Notes under the pieces: model-generated
Told to the model about the DNA's origin: nothing
Databases searched by the model: none
Seen by the model: the letters and a program-made list of their open reading frames with translations, nothing else
Assembly (NCBI GenBank): GCA_022563885.1
Contig: JADFMM010000026.1
Location: forward strand, 1-37,336
DNA: 37,336 nucleotides
Source of the DNA: Planctomycetota bacterium
GTDB lineage: Bacteria; Planctomycetota; Phycisphaerae; Sedimentisphaerales; Anaerobacaceae
Direction of reading: 5' to 3'
Translations under genes and position numbers: made by a program
Shown: piece by piece, positions 1 through 11,114 of the stretch
Position numbering within the stretch: position 1 is the first letter of the stretch
How the letters are laid out: each line of letters starts with the position of its first letter

Positions 1-2510
1 CGGTCCAACCAGGCAAAGTGGTGGGAGTCGCCCGTCTCAGCGAAGAAGTGCGTGTTGGGAGGCCCGCCATGACCGGCGTCGGCATGGTGTGGACCGATCA
101 CCCTGCGTGAATCCCCCGACAAAATCGGGTCGATCGTTGTGCTGCCCACATGACTGTCGTGGTGGTCGTGGTCATCGTGGTCGTGCGGAACTGCCCCGCC
201 AACGTCGTCCATGCCGAAATTGACTCCGTCGCCGCCATCGCCGGCATCGCCTGTCACCCAGTGGAAGAACGGGAAGTTCAGCCCGGTGTTTTGAACGCCC
301 TGGCTAGTGGAAATGGACCAGATGAAATCGGCACTGCTGTTGTTGTCGCTGTTTCCGATGCGCTGAATGGATCCCGCGCCGGTTCCGGTGGAGTCAACAT
401 TGCTGATCGCGGAACCAGTCCATTCAGTCCCCAGTCCGGAGACGTTGACACTGCCGACGGGGACGTTGAAACTGGCCAACTCCGCGTCCGTCCACCCCCA
501 GCCGACCCAATCGACGATGTCACCATCGTTGTCGAGGACCATCGCCCAGCCGGTACCCGGACCCGGTCCGGGGGTCCAAAACAGATTGCTTCCCCAGTAA
601 TTGTCGCCAGGGCCGTTGGTGCGGTACGACACGTCGCCAGCAGCCATCGATGCGGGCAGATTCCAAGTCACCGAATTGACCGTACTTGTGTCGGTATAGG
701 GTGATTGGCTGACAACGACTTGCCAGCCGGTGGTGTTCACGGTCTGACCGGAGACATTCTGGATTTCGATCCAATCTAGGCTGTAAAGGTTTAGCTCGGT
801 GATCAAAATGGGATTGCCAGCACCGCCGCCGGGTGACGTCTGTTCCCAGCCGGGTTGCATCACCTCACCGACGGTGTAGGTGCCTGCGACAAGACCAGTG
901 AACCAGTACAGGCCGCGTTCCGTTTCGGGGTCGATCGTTCCGTTGCCGTCGAGATCCATGTCTGCCGTTGTCTGGGTGGCCACCAGAGCGCCCTGATCGT
1001 CGAACAATTCGATCACCCAACCGTTGAGCCCCGGCTCATCGGGGTCCTGCACACCATCGTCGTCCAGGTCGTTCCACTTCTGACCGTGGATCTCCGCGGA
1101 AGATCCGTTCACGTCCGTGGCGGTCACCCGTAGATTGTCAATATTGATGCCGGGATTTGTCGCCGACCCATCGCTGCCGAACTGCAAACGGATGGTGACG
1201 ACCTGACCGTCGAATGCCGACAAGTCGAAGACCACAATCCCGCTATCAAGGACACCTTCGCTGTCATATCCGGTGGTCCCAATTTCCGGCGCCAGTCCAA
1301 AGCTGGGGTCCAGAGTAGTGTAAGGAAGGCCCGACAAGGGGGCAATCAGGTGTGCTGGCGGCGAAATCGCCGAGGTGCTGGCCTGCACGTTAAATCCGTC
1401 AAAACCATCTTCAATGTGCCCCGCATAGTCGAATTGGATCTGCACGTTGGTCAAACCAGTCAGGTCCACCGTCAACTCGTAATACGAGTACTCGCCGTTT
1501 GCATAGGTCCCCGGATGCCCCATCATCAATGTACCATTATTCAATGGAGCATTGGTATTGTTGATCGTAAACGCGCCGGCGGTGGTTTCATTCGGCCCCA
1601 GTCCGGATTCAAAATCCTGGTAAAAGATGTCGACAAAGAAAACGATGCCGGCGATATCGGTGATGCCGGCGGGGGTTCCTGTGCCGTCGTCGGCGTCGTT
1701 GTAGGTCGCGGTAATGACATCGTCCCCCAGCCCGGCCAACTGTGTACCTTCCAGAGAGAAAGCAGGCACATCAAACGGCCCAACCGTCACTGGGCCGTTA
1801 TAAACAGCGTCCTTGGCCCCGTCAAAATCGACGTAGATCACTTGATCTTGGAAATTCGTGTGGGGATCGGCGAGCCTCAACCCAGGCAATGTGGGGACAG
1901 ACTGCGGAGGAACAGCTTCCACGCTGGACGAAGAGAATCCATCGTCGGAAGTGGTGTAAGGTGAGTAAATAGAGTGAGTTGAGCCATATCCGTAGCCGGC
2001 GGGTGGTGCGCGGGCCTCGCTGATACCCGCGGCTCGCAGGTCAGGTGTAAATAGATCAAGCTGTGCTGATATGCCAACGCCATCGCCGGACGGCACGGCC
2101 GTTTCAGTGAGCGTATGTTCGTCGGTCAAATGGGTAGCAGGCAGGGTCGAGGCGTGCTCGATTTGGGACAGAGGCAGGTCGATTGGGTCTTCGCTGATGG
2201 CTTGATCGCCAGGGGTCGCGCGGTCCAGCCTATCCGTCGTTGGCTCGTCCGGACTCACCCATTGCGTCTGATCATCGGCTGGTTCGTGATCACCGGATGG
2301 CTCCGTGGGATCGAACTCGATCACGATGGCAGTCTCGGCCAGGCCATCATCATCGTAGGGATCGTTGGCCCCCAGCCCCAGGGGATCCGCGGATAGGAGT
2401 ACACGGGGTTCGAGCTGTTCAAAGGTGGGGAGTTCTTGTCGAGCCCGCTCGGCTGCTGGCTCGTCCGTCGCCCCCAGTCCTCTTCTCAGTACGCTCCAAA
2501 GGCTCATCAT
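1..2510 (-). CDS. Giant secreted/surface protein with LEPR-XLL motif, SdrD-B and lamin-tail domains (C-terminus outside window)
   Basis: The frame is open on the minus strand from ATG 2510 to the window edge, giving 836 residues with no stop; the C-terminus is missing. A GGGGAAGG ribosome-binding site lies upstream, and a second ATG follows at 2507. Residues 33-43 read LEPRVLLSADP, the LEPR-XLL motif near the N-terminus of very large exported proteins in Planctomycetes and others. A Pro/Asp/Glu-rich linker follows. At about residue 223 a segment begins IYVDFDGAKDAVYNGP, a start I associate with large planctomycete surface proteins. Residues 320-470 look like a beta-sandwich (MAM-like) region. 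An SdrD-B-like calcium-binding fold starts near 476 (GQKWNDLDDDG), then a lamin-tail (LTD) domain at about 566-700. A His/Asp-rich stretch lies at about 774-787. It is probably exported and surface-bound; its binding partner or enzymatic role is unknown. Confidence 0.85.
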   Translation of the reverse strand, partial: MMSLWSVLRRGLGATDEPAAERARQELPTFEQLEPRVLLSADPLGLGANDPYDDDGLAETAIVIEFDPTEPSGDHEPADDQTQWVSPDEPTTDRLDRATPGDQAISEDPIDLPLSQIEHASTLPATHLTDEHTLTETAVPSGDGVGISAQLDLFTPDLRAAGISEARAPPAGYGYGSTHSIYSPYTTSDDGFSSSSVEAVPPQSVPTLPGLRLADPHTNFQDQVIYVDFDGAKDAVYNGPVTVGPFDVPAFSLEGTQLAGLGDDVITATYNDADDGTGTPAGITDIAGIVFFVDIFYQDFESGLGPNETTAGAFTINNTNAPLNNGTLMMGHPGTYANGEYSYYELTVDLTGLTNVQIQFDYAGHIEDGFDGFNVQASTSAISPPAHLIAPLSGLPYTTLDPSFGLAPEIGTTGYDSEGVLDSGIVVFDLSAFDGQVVTIRLQFGSDGSATNPGINIDNLRVTATDVNGSSAEIHGQKWNDLDDDGVQDPDEPGLNGWVIELFDDQGALVATQTTADMDLDGNGTIDPETERGLYWFTGLVAGTYTVGEVMQPGWEQTSPGGGAGNPILITELNLYSLDWIEIQNVSGQTVNTTGWQVVVSQSPYTDTSTVNSVTWNLPASMAAGDVSYRTNGPGDNYWGSNLFWTPGPGPGTGWAMVLDNDGDIVDWVGWGWTDAELASFNVPVGSVNVSGLGTEWTGSAISNVDSTGTGAGSIQRIGNSDNNSSADFIWSISTSQGVQNTGLNFPFFHWVTGDAGDGGDGVNFGMDDVGGAVPHDHDDHDHHDSHVGSTTIDPILSGDSRRVIGPHHADAGHGGPPNTHFFAETGDSHHFAWLD

Positions 2511-3515
2511 TGGTGCTGCCTTCCCCAAAATGCCAACATCGGCCCCGCCACGAAGAATGTGAAATACGCTTTAATCGGTAAACGGAATAACATATTGGCT
2601 TGGGACCGGTTCCATCCCGTTGGCGCAAGGGGCTATGCAGTGTCGTAACCTCACTCCAACACCAGAACGGGCAGTATGTCACAGGGATTTATATTAGGAC
2701 GATATAGTTTTCTTCGACACAACCCGCGACATAACTCCGAAAAACCGGTCCAGCCAGTACTCGCACGGCGTCAAGGCCTTAGCGATACCTTGATAGTTCC
2801 GGTGAGCCGGGGAACTATAACGCTCTTTCCCTATCGAATGACCCTGAAAGCAGCGACAGCGCAGCAGCAAAAGTGAAAAAAAGTCTCTGGAGAACAAGAG
2901 AAAGTGAAGACTCGGATCCCCCAATTCGCGGTTGACAGGGAAGGACATCCCCGGGCCAATATCACGGTGATGCTAGTGGCAGGGTCCACTCTCGGTAGAA
3001 ACCGCGTCAGTCGTACAGACGAATCGAGAGGTAATCGTCTTGACGAGTCAGGGTATAGTTTCCCGGGGAATCCTCTCTCTCCATTGTCACGCTCCTATCG
3101 TCCCATAGGCACTGAGGCGCGATGGGATGCCCAAGCTGCTGCCGGAAGGGATCTCCCACAAACGCCGGAGGCCAATCGCTAGCCCGAGACTAGGCCTCCT
3201 CCATGTAGCGGAATCGGTCACAGTGCTCGACGAGTAGATCGTCGCATGCGTAGGCTTGGTCGGCGAGAACGAATAGATCCACATGGCTGCGCACCCTAGG
3301 GTTCCCGTCAGCCGCATGGCGGCCTTTCGACTCAACCCTTAGTAACCAAGTTTTGGCCAGCTTGGCTCAGACCTTTCCTTGTTCCTTAGGGCTTTTCAGG
3401 GTCATTGTGTTGATCGATATGGTTAAGTGTGAGGTTTGCTGCCGTCCATGCAATACTACTGCAGAGGATTGAGGGAGCAACAGACAACCCTCTCTACCCG
3501 CCACACCCTCACCAA
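2511..3515. other. 1 kb intergenic stretch without a convincing gene
   Basis: No frame on either strand looks like an intact gene. On the minus strand an open stretch ends at the stop at 3192-3190 and encodes GNPRVRSHVDLFVLADQAY followed by about 19 more residues. It reads like the tail of a decayed protein, but I cannot assign it. A perfect inverted repeat lies at 2793-2818. No tRNA, riboswitch or terminator pattern was recognised. The stretch separates the giant-protein gene, whose upstream region it is, from the end of uvrA. Confidence 0.6.
2793..2818. repeat. 8-bp perfect inverted repeat (hairpin)
   Basis: ATAGTTCC at 2793-2800 and GGAACTAT at 2811-2818 pair perfectly around a 10-base loop (GGTGAGCCGG), in which a GG/CC pair could extend the stem. 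No T-run follows on either strand, so it is not an ordinary intrinsic terminator. It lies about 280 bases upstream of the giant-protein start. Its role is unknown. Confidence 0.5.
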
Positions 3516-6407
<2,892 letters not shown>

Positions 6408-6425
6408 ATCTGCTGAAATTAACGG

Positions 6426-6454
6426 ATATCAGGGTGGGCAACGAAAAGATTCAA
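6426..6454 (-). promoter_or_regulatory. Candidate uvrA promoter
   Basis: On the minus strand TTGAAT (6454-6449) and TGATAT (6431-6426) are separated by 17 bases, and transcription would start about 12 bases before the uvrA ATG. The -10 matches consensus at only three positions, so support is modest. No LexA-like operator was recognised. Confidence 0.35.
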
Positions 6455-6612
6455 GGCTCGTCACTCTACCCGGGACAAGCACAAATTTCAAAACAGTTCT
6501 CGTCCCTTCGGTAGCCGAGCCTGTGTGTCAGTCTGGGCCTGTTGACCGAGACCAGGCCTCTGTTTACAGTATGCGGCCGTGAAGATCGACAGCAAGCCTT
6601 TCGGGCGCCGAC

Positions 6613-7712
6613 GTACCGGTCCTGGAAATACGTGATCTCGACAAGTCCTTTCCCGGCGTGCATGCCCTCAAGAAGGTGTCCCTCTGCTTGAAGGCCGGCG
6701 AAGTCCTGGCCCTGGTGGGAGAGAATGGAGCGGGCAAGAGCACCCTGCTCAAGATATTGGCGGGCGTTCAGCCGGCCGATGGGGGGGGACATCCTCCTGG
6801 GAGGCCGGAGGTCCGACATCACTTCGCCGATGGTCGCCCAGCAGGCGGGTATCTCCATCATTTAGCAGGAAGTCAACCTCGTCCCGGACTTGACCGGGCG
6901 AGAGAACATCTTCTTGGGCAGAGAACAGATTCGAGGAGGCTTTGTGCGGGCGCGGTGGGAAGCGGCCCAAGCGCAGGCCCTCTTCCAACGGATTGGGATT
7001 GCCATCGATCCGAACCGTCGCTGCCGCGATCTTAACTGTGGTAGAGCAGCAGATCGTGGAGATCGCCAAGGCCCTCTCTCTCGATGCCAAGATTCCGGTC
7101 ATGGACGAAGCCTCGGGCGCCATGACACAGGAGGAGGTGACACATCTCTTTGAGATCGTGCGTGACCTCAAGGCAGAGGGACTGGGGATCATCGATGTGA
7201 GTCACCGTCTCGAGGAGATCTTTACGATTGCGGATCGCGTCATAGTCTTGCGGGATGGAGAAGAGGTCGACACGCAACCCGTGCAGGGGCTGTCACAGCA
7301 GTTTCTGGTCGAGCGGATCGTGGGCCGTGCGATGAATTCGGAGTTTCCGGCTCGGGAGGTGCAGCGGGGGCCTGAACGATTATGTGTTGAGGGTCTCCGT
7401 TCTGCGTCTTCGGTCCAGGGGGTCAGTTTCCGAGTGCATGCAGGGGAAGTACTCGGTTTTGCGGGTCTCGTCGGGGCCGGCCGGACTGAAACCATGCGCC
7501 TCGTCTTCGGTGCCGATGTACGCGATGCAGGTGACATCTTGGTGGAGGGGTGACGCGTTGCGATTCAGTCACCACGGGACGCCCTACGGCAGGGCATCTG
7601 CCTGCTCACCGAGGATCGAAAAGGCCAGGGCTTGGTCCTGAACCACTCTGTGTTGGACAACTTCGGTCTGCCCAACTTGAAACGTTTCGGGAAGGGCCCC
7701 TTCGTCAACCGC
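6613..7712 (+). pseudogene. Decayed sugar ABC transporter ATPase (RbsA/MglA type)
   Basis: Reading across frames reconstructs an RbsA-like double ATPase: [18 protein letters not shown], then Walker [10 protein letters not shown], then [23 protein letters not shown], an altered Walker B region (VMDEAS where DEPT is usual), then the second domain with FAGLVGAGRTE and LLTEDRKGQG. At least four lesions are visible: an extra G in the run of eight at 6781-6788, an in-frame TAG after GISII near 6863, a frameshift near 7030, and a TGA at 7551-7553. There is no start codon in frame at the N-terminus. Similarity stops near 7712, where a short interspersed repeat begins, and the C-terminal third is absent. 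No permease or binding-protein genes are adjacent. The number of lesions argues for a true relic and against sequencing error. Confidence 0.88.
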
Positions 7713-7790
7713 GCGAGGCTTTTTCGTCTGGCACAGACGGCGAAGTTGGTTGTATCGTCGATGCAGCCGGATGCACCCAGGCGGACAACA
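7711..7790 (+). repeat. Interspersed repeat, copy A
   Basis: It shares an 11-base block (AGACGGCGAAG, 7735-7745) and a perfect 20-base block (7756-7775) with a minus-strand copy near 26.2 kb. The spacer between blocks is 10 bases here and 19 there. It begins where the RbsA relic loses similarity, so it may mark the end of a rearranged or inserted segment. Family and mechanism are unknown. Confidence 0.6.
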
Positions 7791-7887
7791 GCGGTTGCCT
7801 TGATCCGACAGTTGCTGCGACAGCAGCAGATAAAACGATTCGAGAAAAAGGGCCGGTCGAAGCCAGATCGAATTCTCCGACAGGCTC

Positions 7888-8418
7888 CTAGAGGGTGACT
7901 CGGTCTAGGAGCTTCTGGGGCAGCCCTTCCCGATTGTCGGTTGTGACCGTGATGATCTCCACGTCGGGACGGTTCTTGATGTCCCGGACAAAACCCTTGC
8001 CCTGTTGGGAGACGGTCGCAATCAGAGGAACATTCAGCTCCAACACACGTTGCATGGACTCCACAAAACCCGGGCAGACGCATTCCATCTTGCCGATTTC
8101 GTCGATCAGGAAGAGGTCGACCGTGTTAGGATCCATTTCAAGTTCGGGTAGGACGAGTGTTTCGAAGCTACGGACATCGACGCCATAGCGTCCCACCGAG
8201 ACCCAGCTCTTGTGGTGGATGCTGCTCAGGAGAGCCTCTTCGCCCCGAAAGGTCTTTGCTTGGAATCCCGTACGCTGGTCCGAGTTCAAGATCTCCTCGG
8301 TGAAGAAACCCGCCAGCCGTTTGTCGCTGAGGAGCTTTGCGAGTCGAGTCATCACCGTTGTTTTGCCGCAACCGGGGACCCCCGTTAGGAGGAGTTTGAG
8401 CTGTGCTGAGTCGGACAT
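7888..8418 (-). CDS. THEP1-family nucleoside-triphosphatase
   Basis: This is a 176-residue P-loop protein. Walker A is GVPGCGKTT (Lys19) and the Walker B region reads LFLIDEIGKME, both typical of the THEP1 / NTPase_1 family, whose characterised members hydrolyse NTPs and whose cellular role is unclear. Length matches the family. ATG 8418 is chosen over the TTG just upstream because a GGAG site lies nine bases before it. Its end lies beside the RbsA relic, and a 170-base gap separates it from the receiver-domain gene, which reads the same way. The two could be co-transcribed, but nothing shows a shared function. Confidence 0.85.
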   Translation of the reverse strand: MSDSAQLKLLLTGVPGCGKTTVMTRLAKLLSDKRLAGFFTEEILNSDQRTGFQAKTFRGEEALLSSIHHKSWVSVGRYGVDVRSFETLVLPELEMDPNTVDLFLIDEIGKMECVCPGFVESMQRVLELNVPLIATVSQQGKGFVRDIKNRPDVEIITVTTDNREGLPQKLLDRVTL

Positions 8419-8588
8419 CAAGTGTTGCTCCAGAAGTTCGGGCAGTGTATTGGTCGATCCTTGCCACCGGTCCGTGTAAGGATCAATACGGTCGCAGAGT
8501 ATACTCCTTCTCCGGAGCCTGTGCCATGTTTTTGAGTCGAGACCGGGAGGGACAGGGCGTGGGTCGTTCGGAGAGGGTTTTGGATCCC

Positions 8589-9359
8589 TTAGGCCTCGGG
8601 GGTCTTCGCCGTCGCCCCGCTGTTCTGTTCAAGGCGGTGAGCCGTGAGCCTGAACATCAGGTTCGAGATGGGCTCCAGCCCGTTGCGAATCTGCTCTATG
8701 GTCGCGGCCATGTCCCCGTGAATCCGAGCAAGTCTCTCCCGGTCGGGCCCGGCGGGGATGTGGGATGTCAGAAGCGCTTCCATATCCGACCAACTCGCTT
8801 CCAGGTCTTTGATGTTATCGGCGACGAAGGCAGTCGGTTCTTCAATGGGTTGGCAGGCATCGGCACTGAGGATCGCCGCCCTTGCCACGCGTTCAGCCAG
8901 GACCCTTTGATGATCGCGGGTCTCGGCCAATGCTTCCATCTGTTCGCACTGCCGCCTGAGTTCTTCGTTTTGTCTGGTCAAAGCGCCTTCGTAGGCAGCG
9001 ATTCGCGTGCCCACGACGATGCGACTCTGGACAAGGACGTCATCCACCGGTTTGACGAGGAAGTCGTCCACACCCATAGTGAAGCCGGCCACTCTGTAAT
9101 CGTCGTGGCTCTTCTCCGTCAGCATGATGATGTAGACATAGGGGAGTTCCTCGGACTCACGGATCTTCTCACAGAGGTCCAGGCCATCGAGGGTGGGCAA
9201 CTCCCAGTTCAGGATGACCATATCCGGTTTGTGCTGCTTGATCGCTTTCCAGGCCTCCAGTCCGTCCTCCACCACCACGGCCTCGTGGCCCCAGGTGTCA
9301 AACTTCCGTTGAAAATCCGTACGCAAGCTAGGATCGATTTCAGCGACAACAACTTTCAT
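8589..9359 (-). CDS. Receiver-domain protein with Asn in place of the phospho-acceptor Asp
   Basis: This is a 256-residue protein with an N-terminal CheY-like fold (about 1-120) and a helical, partly coiled-coil tail (about 130-256). There is no DNA-binding or enzymatic output domain. The conserved Thr81 and Lys103 (VKP) are present. The phospho-acceptor position reads ILNWELP, giving Asn51 (codon AAC) instead of Asp. The acidic pair is also altered, reading AEID, so one of the two metal-binding acids is Ile8. It is therefore probably a pseudo-receiver that signals by protein contact or by another ligand. The start is ATG 9359, with AAGG five bases upstream. It is divergent from dinB across a 237-base gap, and no histidine kinase is nearby. 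Confidence 0.88.
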   Translation of the reverse strand: MKVVVAEIDPSLRTDFQRKFDTWGHEAVVVEDGLEAWKAIKQHKPDMVILNWELPTLDGLDLCEKIRESEELPYVYIIMLTEKSHDDYRVAGFTMGVDDFLVKPVDDVLVQSRIVVGTRIAAYEGALTRQNEELRRQCEQMEALAETRDHQRVLAERVARAAILSADACQPIEEPTAFVADNIKDLEASWSDMEALLTSHIPAGPDRERLARIHGDMAATIEQIRNGLEPISNLMFRLTAHRLEQNSGATAKTPEA

Positions 9360-9560
9360 GAAGACCTTACTCAATGACCTTACTTAACTATTGAGAGAGA
9401 GCCTAGGACAAATGTCTACCCCTCCTGCGTTATCGACCCCTGGCAGGACTCACATGAGGGATCGGTATACATTTTTCCAACTGCTGGCGCAAGAGGAGCC
9501 TGTCTGTCGTCCGGGGTGCCGATGGTTCCCACAGCCAAGATCCGATAAAACGCGCGACGT

Positions 9561-9589
9561 TTGTTTCGTGCCGTCCGGGCTGGTACAAT
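9561..9589 (+). promoter_or_regulatory. dinB promoter, predicting a leaderless transcript
   Basis: TTGTTT (9561-9566) and TACAAT (9584-9589) are 17 bases apart, a good sigma-70-type match. Transcription would begin at about 9596-9597, and the dinB ATG is at 9597. No ribosome-binding site precedes that ATG. Confidence 0.6.
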
Positions 9590-9596
9590 TGCCGAT

Positions 9597-10772
9597 ATGA
9601 GTGCATCTTCGGTTCGGCGCGTCATTCATGTGGACATGGACGCCTTCTATGCGTCTGTCGAGCAACGAGACAATCCGACGCTCAAGGGTCGGCCTGTCAT
9701 TGTAGGCGGTGATCCCCAGGGCCGCGGCGTTGTGTGCGCAGCGTCCTATGAGGCACGTCGATTGGGCGTATTCAGCGCGATGCCCATGCGGCAGGCCATG
9801 AGGCGATGTCCACAGGCAGTCATCCTGCCAGTCCGCATGGGACGATACGCGGAGGTGTCCCGCCGGATCCATGCTATTATGGCTGACTACACACCCCTGA
9901 TCGAGCCGCTGTCTCTGGATGAGGCCTTTCTCGATGTGACCGGTTCGATTCCGCTCTTGGGTTCGGATATCCTGATAGGGCGGGAAATTAAGCAGAGAAT
10001 CAAGGCTGAGCTGAAACTCGTCGCTTCGGTCGGCGTCGCGCCCAACAAGTTTCTGGCCAAGGTGGGATCGGACCTGGAGAAACCCGATGGTTTCGTCGTC
10101 ATTACCGAGCAGAACAAGCAAGCCGTATTGGACCCGCTGCCGGTGAAGCGCATCTGGGGCGTGGGAAAGGTCACGCAACAGACCCTCGCATCGAGAGGCG
10201 TTGAGACGGTGCGTCAGCTACGCCAAATGCCCTTTGACCGGCTGGAAGCCACGCTGGGCGCCGCTGCCGCGTCCTCCCTCTATCGCCTGGCGCGGGGACA
10301 GGATGATCGTGCGGTGGAACCTGAGCAGGAGGCGAAGAGCCTGTCCAGCGAACGCACCTTTGCCACGGACGTGACGGACAGGGCCGACCTCGAGGGGGTG
10401 TTGCTGGAGGAGGTAGAAAGAGTGGCGACTCGACTGAGACGACAACAGCTCTACGCCAAGACGGTGATGGTCAAGATCCGCTATGGTGATTTTCGGACCA
10501 TTACCCGTCGTACCACACTCGCTCAGCCGACCTGCCTGACAGACCGGCTGTGGGAGGCGGCCCGGTCTCTCCTGATCGCCTGGCAGAAGACAGCGTTTGG
10601 TCCGGTGCGACTGATCGGTTTCGGCGTCACCGGTCTGGCGGCCGAGCAGGGACGGCAACTGGAACTCTTCCCAGATCCCCATGAGCAGAGACTCAGACGA
10701 CTCGATCGGGTGATCGATGAGGTGAGAGATCGCTATGGCGCTAACGCGCTTCAACGCAGACATAAAGGATAG
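9597..10772 (+). CDS. dinB: DNA polymerase IV (Y-family translesion polymerase)
   Basis: This is a 391-residue error-prone polymerase that copies past damaged bases. The catalytic acids are visible in VDMDAFYASVE (Asp13) and SLDEAFLDV (Asp108, Glu109). The fingers motif YEARRLGV, the thumb helix-hairpin-helix region (KRIWGVGKVT) and the little-finger domain follow. The C-terminus carries QLELF, matching the beta-clamp binding motif of this family. The length is about 40 residues more than E. coli DinB, as in many bacteria. The ATG at 9597 gives the normal N-terminus. With the promoter at 9561-9589 the message may be leaderless. No SOS box was recognised, and no umuD or imuB partner is in view. 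Confidence 0.96.
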   Translation: MSASSVRRVIHVDMDAFYASVEQRDNPTLKGRPVIVGGDPQGRGVVCAASYEARRLGVFSAMPMRQAMRRCPQAVILPVRMGRYAEVSRRIHAIMADYTPLIEPLSLDEAFLDVTGSIPLLGSDILIGREIKQRIKAELKLVASVGVAPNKFLAKVGSDLEKPDGFVVITEQNKQAVLDPLPVKRIWGVGKVTQQTLASRGVETVRQLRQMPFDRLEATLGAAAASSLYRLARGQDDRAVEPEQEAKSLSSERTFATDVTDRADLEGVLLEEVERVATRLRRQQLYAKTVMVKIRYGDFRTITRRTTLAQPTCLTDRLWEAARSLLIAWQKTAFGPVRLIGFGVTGLAAEQGRQLELFPDPHEQRLRRLDRVIDEVRDRYGANALQRRHKG

Positions 10773-10990
10773 TATTTCTTGCCGGTCCCTAAGGTCAGTT
10801 CGAAGAAACGTTGTGGTTCGAGCATGAGAATAGGTTGCATGGGCCCGGATGGCCTTGGCGCCCTGCTCGTGACTGCCCCGTATTTGTCACCGCCCAATAT
10901 CTGGTTCATGTCTTCGCAGGGACGTTTCTTGACTTTGGATCCCTGTTTGTAGCGATCGAATCGCGTCAACAGAGGATATTGCAGCGGCAT
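10751..10990 (-). CDS. Possible small protein of unknown function
   Basis: This is a 79-codon open frame, convergent with dinB and overlapping its last 22 bases. It has basic patches (SKVKKRP) and a C-terminal half reading MLEPQRFFELTLGTGKKYYP. There is no convincing ribosome-binding site before ATG 10990. A GTG start at 11014 is the alternative. I recognise no family. It fills most of the gap between dinB and thiS and may be spurious. Confidence 0.25.
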   Translation of the reverse strand: MPLQYPLLTRFDRYKQGSKVKKRPCEDMNQILGGDKYGAVTSRAPRPSGPMQPILMLEPQRFFELTLGTGKKYYPLCLR

Positions 10991-11114
10991 TGCCCCGGTG
11001 ATAGAATGCGTCACGCAAGTTCGTGTTGCCTCTTCAGGGGTTCAGGCGGAGCCGATGATCCCGGAGGAAGAGCCGATTGAGAATGGTAAATTTGGGATGG
11101 GGCGTCTGTCTACC
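10773..11114. other. Gap between dinB and thiS
   Basis: Apart from the doubtful small minus-strand frame nothing is recognised. A TPP riboswitch was looked for because thiS follows; the CTGAGA-type and GATAA-type conserved blocks of that element were not found. A purine-rich GGGATGGGG lies upstream of the thiS ATG. Confidence 0.5.

Noticed and set aside
150-704. Plus-strand frame starting with a Val-rich run (MTVVVVVVIVVV)
   Set aside because: It is the complement of the His/Asp-rich coding stretch of the giant surface protein.
8403-9377. 324-codon plus-strand frame opposite the receiver-domain gene
   Set aside because: The minus strand encodes a clear receiver fold over the same bases; this is a shadow frame.
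10773-11114. TPP riboswitch upstream of thiS
   Set aside because: The conserved blocks expected for the element were not found by eye; a covariance search would settle it.
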